A stretch of DNA of 64,000 bases from positions 620,001 to 684,000 of the forward strand of contig PSQN01000004.1 of the NCBI GenBank assembly GCA_002989075.1, written 5' to 3'. The stretch comes from Arthonia radiata. Lineage: Eukaryota > Ascomycota > Arthoniomycetes > Arthoniales > Arthoniaceae. Below the pieces are notes generated by a model that was given only the letters and a program-made list of their open reading frames with translations, did not search any database and was not told the origin of the DNA. Made by a program: the position numbers and the translations under genes. Numbering within the stretch: position 1 is the first letter of the stretch; the number at the start of each line of letters is the position of its first letter. Of this stretch, positions 61,401-64,000 are shown one piece after another.

Positions 61401-63849
61401 TAGAGACTAGCGGTAATACGTAGCGATTCTTTATAGTTATATTGTTTAAACCGCGGTAGTTAACATACAGTCTTAACGATTTGTCTACCTTAAGCATAAA
61501 CAGAACTAAAGCATTCGCCGGACTAGTAGAGGATTGTATCTATTCTTTCTTAATTATAGCATTTAGATACTCTCGAAGCGTTTTTAGCTTATTCTACGAT
61601 ATAGAGTAGATTAGCTTATACAAAGGTTCTATACTATCCTTAAGCTTAATTTTATAAGTATGCTTATTAAGCGGCGTAAGCTTACTCAATAGTTCTTTAG
61701 AAAAGATATCTTTATATTTAGCGTACTAAGGAGGAAGCTTATCTCGCTTCTCTACTTTTTTAGGCTCGCTATTTAGAATCGGGTCTAGCGGCAAACTAAC
61801 GTCTAATAGGACCGCTATTTAATACTTATAATGTTTATCCGCTCTTATCTATAAAATTGTAGAGTAGCACTATTCGCCTCTTTATAAATATACTAAAATT
61901 ACGTCTTTATTAACGATCTCAATAGATTTAGCTTCTACTACCCGTTCTTTAAGCGCAGAGAGGTTTTTCTAAGCGATTGTTCTTATCGTTTAGCTAATCT
62001 AGAGCTTAACTTACTTAAGCTATAGGTATTCTAAGACGAGGCTGTATTCTATAAAGTTAGCTAAATATAGATAGAGTTAGTAATACCGTTTCTCCTTATA
62101 TACGTCTCTTACGGTTATATTTACGTTATAAGCGCTATAAAGCTGTAGCTTATTTTTATTAAGGAACTTAGTATATAGAAGCTTTACTTTATATAATTTT
62201 TGCTATCCTCTTTTAAGCACAATACGATAATTAATAAGGTTAATCTCTGTACTAAAATCTACTAGCGCGAGGACCTCTTGCGGCGACCTACCTAGCTATA
62301 CTAAGACTTTAATTTATTCTCGCCGTTAATCGATAGTCTTAAGCTTTAAAGATACGAGACTTACTCTCGAAGTCTATCGTTTTTCTATCTAACTAGCGTC
62401 GAATTGACACTAGTTTAGGGCGTAGTACATTTAGTAGTATAATACCCTTTCTAATTGTACGTAAAGTAGGTAATATTTGCCTTACTATATATTAACCCTA
62501 GTTGCCTCTATACGGCAGAGCTATTGTCTCTTTATCGGACTAGTAAGTTGCCTCGTTCTCGGTATAAACTGCCTTGTCCGCGGTTCAACCCCTATAGAGA
62601 TGCTCTAGCGTTATAACCGCTATAGTTTATATCTAATCCGCTACTAAAGCGATCTCAGTTTATATTAATGTTGCGGGCGTTCTGCGATATACTATAATTA
62701 ATATTTATATATTAATAAACTTTCTTTAGAAGCTTATTTATATCTTTAAGCAGGTTCTTTAAAAGACTTTACTTAATTAGCTTCGCCTTAATCTATAAAG
62801 GTAAGCGCGTATAGTAGAATACAGCTTAATTTAGGTTTAATATCTTACTACCTAGCAACTTGGTTTCTTTATTCTATAGAAAGCTTAAAAAGTTCTTAAG
62901 CTTCTACGTTAAACTCTATATCAACGTAAAGAACTTTTCTACGTTAGCTGTAGTAGCCGTAGCTAAGTTAACAATACATTTTATTACTTATTCTTTAAAG
63001 TATACTTATATATAGAGTAACGTCTTCTCTTTATTCTTTTCAGCGTAAGTTCGCTATCTATCCGCTAGGTCTCTAGAGAGTTTCTAAACGTACTAAGTAA
63101 TAATATAAACGTTGTCGAGGTCCAATACGTTAGCTATCTAAAATCTTTTCTTAATGGTTTAAGTTTATTAAGTGCTTATAAAGCTTATAGCTCTCTTAAA
63201 CTTAGACGCCTCTTTCTTAAGAAGCTTGTTAATTTAGCTTTAAAGGCTTAAATCGCCCTATAGCCGCTTACTACTAGCCTTCAAATTGCGAGCGAACTAA
63301 AGCTTAACTTCGAGTATTTACTTTTTAAGCTTAAGCTTCTTAATAGTGTGCTGCTGCTACTATACTAGTAGTTCTTGTCTCAGCTTTTATATCTTAACGC
63401 TTAAAAAGGCGCTAAAGAGAGATTCTTTATAGTTAAAGCCTTAGTAAACCTCTTTATTGTTGTTATTGTTTTAATTTAGACTATCGTTCTTCTTAGTTTG
63501 CGATCTGCTCGGCGTCTGTTTACTAGCTTATAAGTTCTCTTACTTATTGTTGTTGTCGAATCCTATATAAGGGTTCTAGTCTTCTTCGACGTTGGCTATA
63601 TTTTACTACGCTCTGTGTTCTGCTTGTATAGCGGATATAAAGCGACTACCGTTGTATACTTAGTTCCTTGCTTATTCTCTTCGAATACAGTACTTATTAG
63701 CATCGATCATCAATTAATTTTAATATTATTTATTTTAACGTATGTGCAGAGTCTCGGCTATACTTAATTATACCGGGTTAACCTCTAAGCGACGTTAATA
63801 AGGTACCTAACTGCCGGCCGCCCCCCTCGTAGGTTTAAAATAATTAGGA

Positions 63850-64000
63850 TATAATCTAGATGTAGAGCAGGAAGCAGTTAGATAGCAAAAAGGGTCTAAA
63901 TAGGCCCTACTAGTATTTAAGCTAATTATTAAGGAGACCAGAAAGGGATGCGTCTACTAGAGAAAAGATATCCTTCTAGGATCGCAGCCTTCCTAAATAG
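63850..64000 (-). repeat. Gypsy-3 5' LTR (cut by window edge)
   Basis: The first 151 positions match 56033-56183; about 40 bp should lie beyond the window. Confidence 0.83.

Larger units (their letters stand above)
56033..64000 (-). mobile_element. Ty3/Gypsy element Gypsy-3, fossil, right end beyond window
   Basis: A minus-strand element inserted in Copia-2, with short LTRs: 56033-56223 (3', 191 bp) and 63850 to the window edge (5', incomplete). A polypurine tract adjoins the 3' LTR (sense AAGGGGGAAGGTAG at about 56227-56242). Recognisable sense parts are gag-like sequence (about 63700-62600), protease region (about 62400-62100), reverse transcriptase (about 61750-60900, with the VYIDDILIFSEDKE-like active-site region near 61150), RNase H (about 60850-60200) and integrase (about 59700-58500, core near 59206-59403). 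About 2 kb between integrase and the 3' LTR is unassigned. It is broken many times. Confidence 0.85.

Overview
The window looks like a stretch of a filamentous ascomycete genome, probably a Dothideomycete. The reasons are genes with short GT..AG introns of about 43-173 bp, a SPIN90/Ldb17 homologue and an F-box gene in fungal style, and sharp alternation between GC-balanced gene islands and very AT-rich, TpA-rich blocks full of dead transposons. That pattern is the usual mark of repeat-induced point mutation (RIP). The lineage is inferred from style, not proven.

Island 1 (1-9143) holds host genes. In order they are an MFS transporter (minus strand, cut by the left edge), an F-box protein (plus), an Ldb17/Dip1-type Arp2/3 activator (minus), a BTB/POZ protein (plus) and a small charged protein of unknown function (minus, 98 aa). 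It ends in a degenerate tandem repeat and a coding-like relic.

Block A (9144-49977) is a Russian doll of transposons. Its outer shell is a DNA transposon with about 92-bp terminal inverted repeats (9152-9243 and 49878-49969), flanked on both sides by GGGCGCCC. About 5.1 kb of shell sequence remains, and its left arm reads like a DDE integrase-core domain. A Ty1/Copia element (10729-23627, target duplication CTTTT) sits in the shell and is itself split by a Ty3/Gypsy element (15673-23182, GTTCT). A second Gypsy family fills 25705-47991 (TTATA). That outer copy is split by two further copies, one of which is split by a third, and there is a nested solo LTR. A Copia solo LTR (49125-49632, CTTTC) lies in the right arm.

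Island 2 (49978 to about 53400) has a second BTB gene (plus) followed by a second small charged protein gene (minus). This is the same pair in the same order and orientation as at the right end of island 1, so the two islands probably carry duplicated segments. The second BTB reading frame has an in-frame TAG of the kind RIP makes.

Block B (about 53400-64000) is a Copia pol fragment interrupted by a Copia solo LTR, itself interrupted by a Gypsy solo LTR, then a third Gypsy family (56033 to beyond the right edge). No rRNA, tRNA, CRISPR or bacterial-type feature was recognised. All retroelements here appear broken many times over and are described only as fossils.
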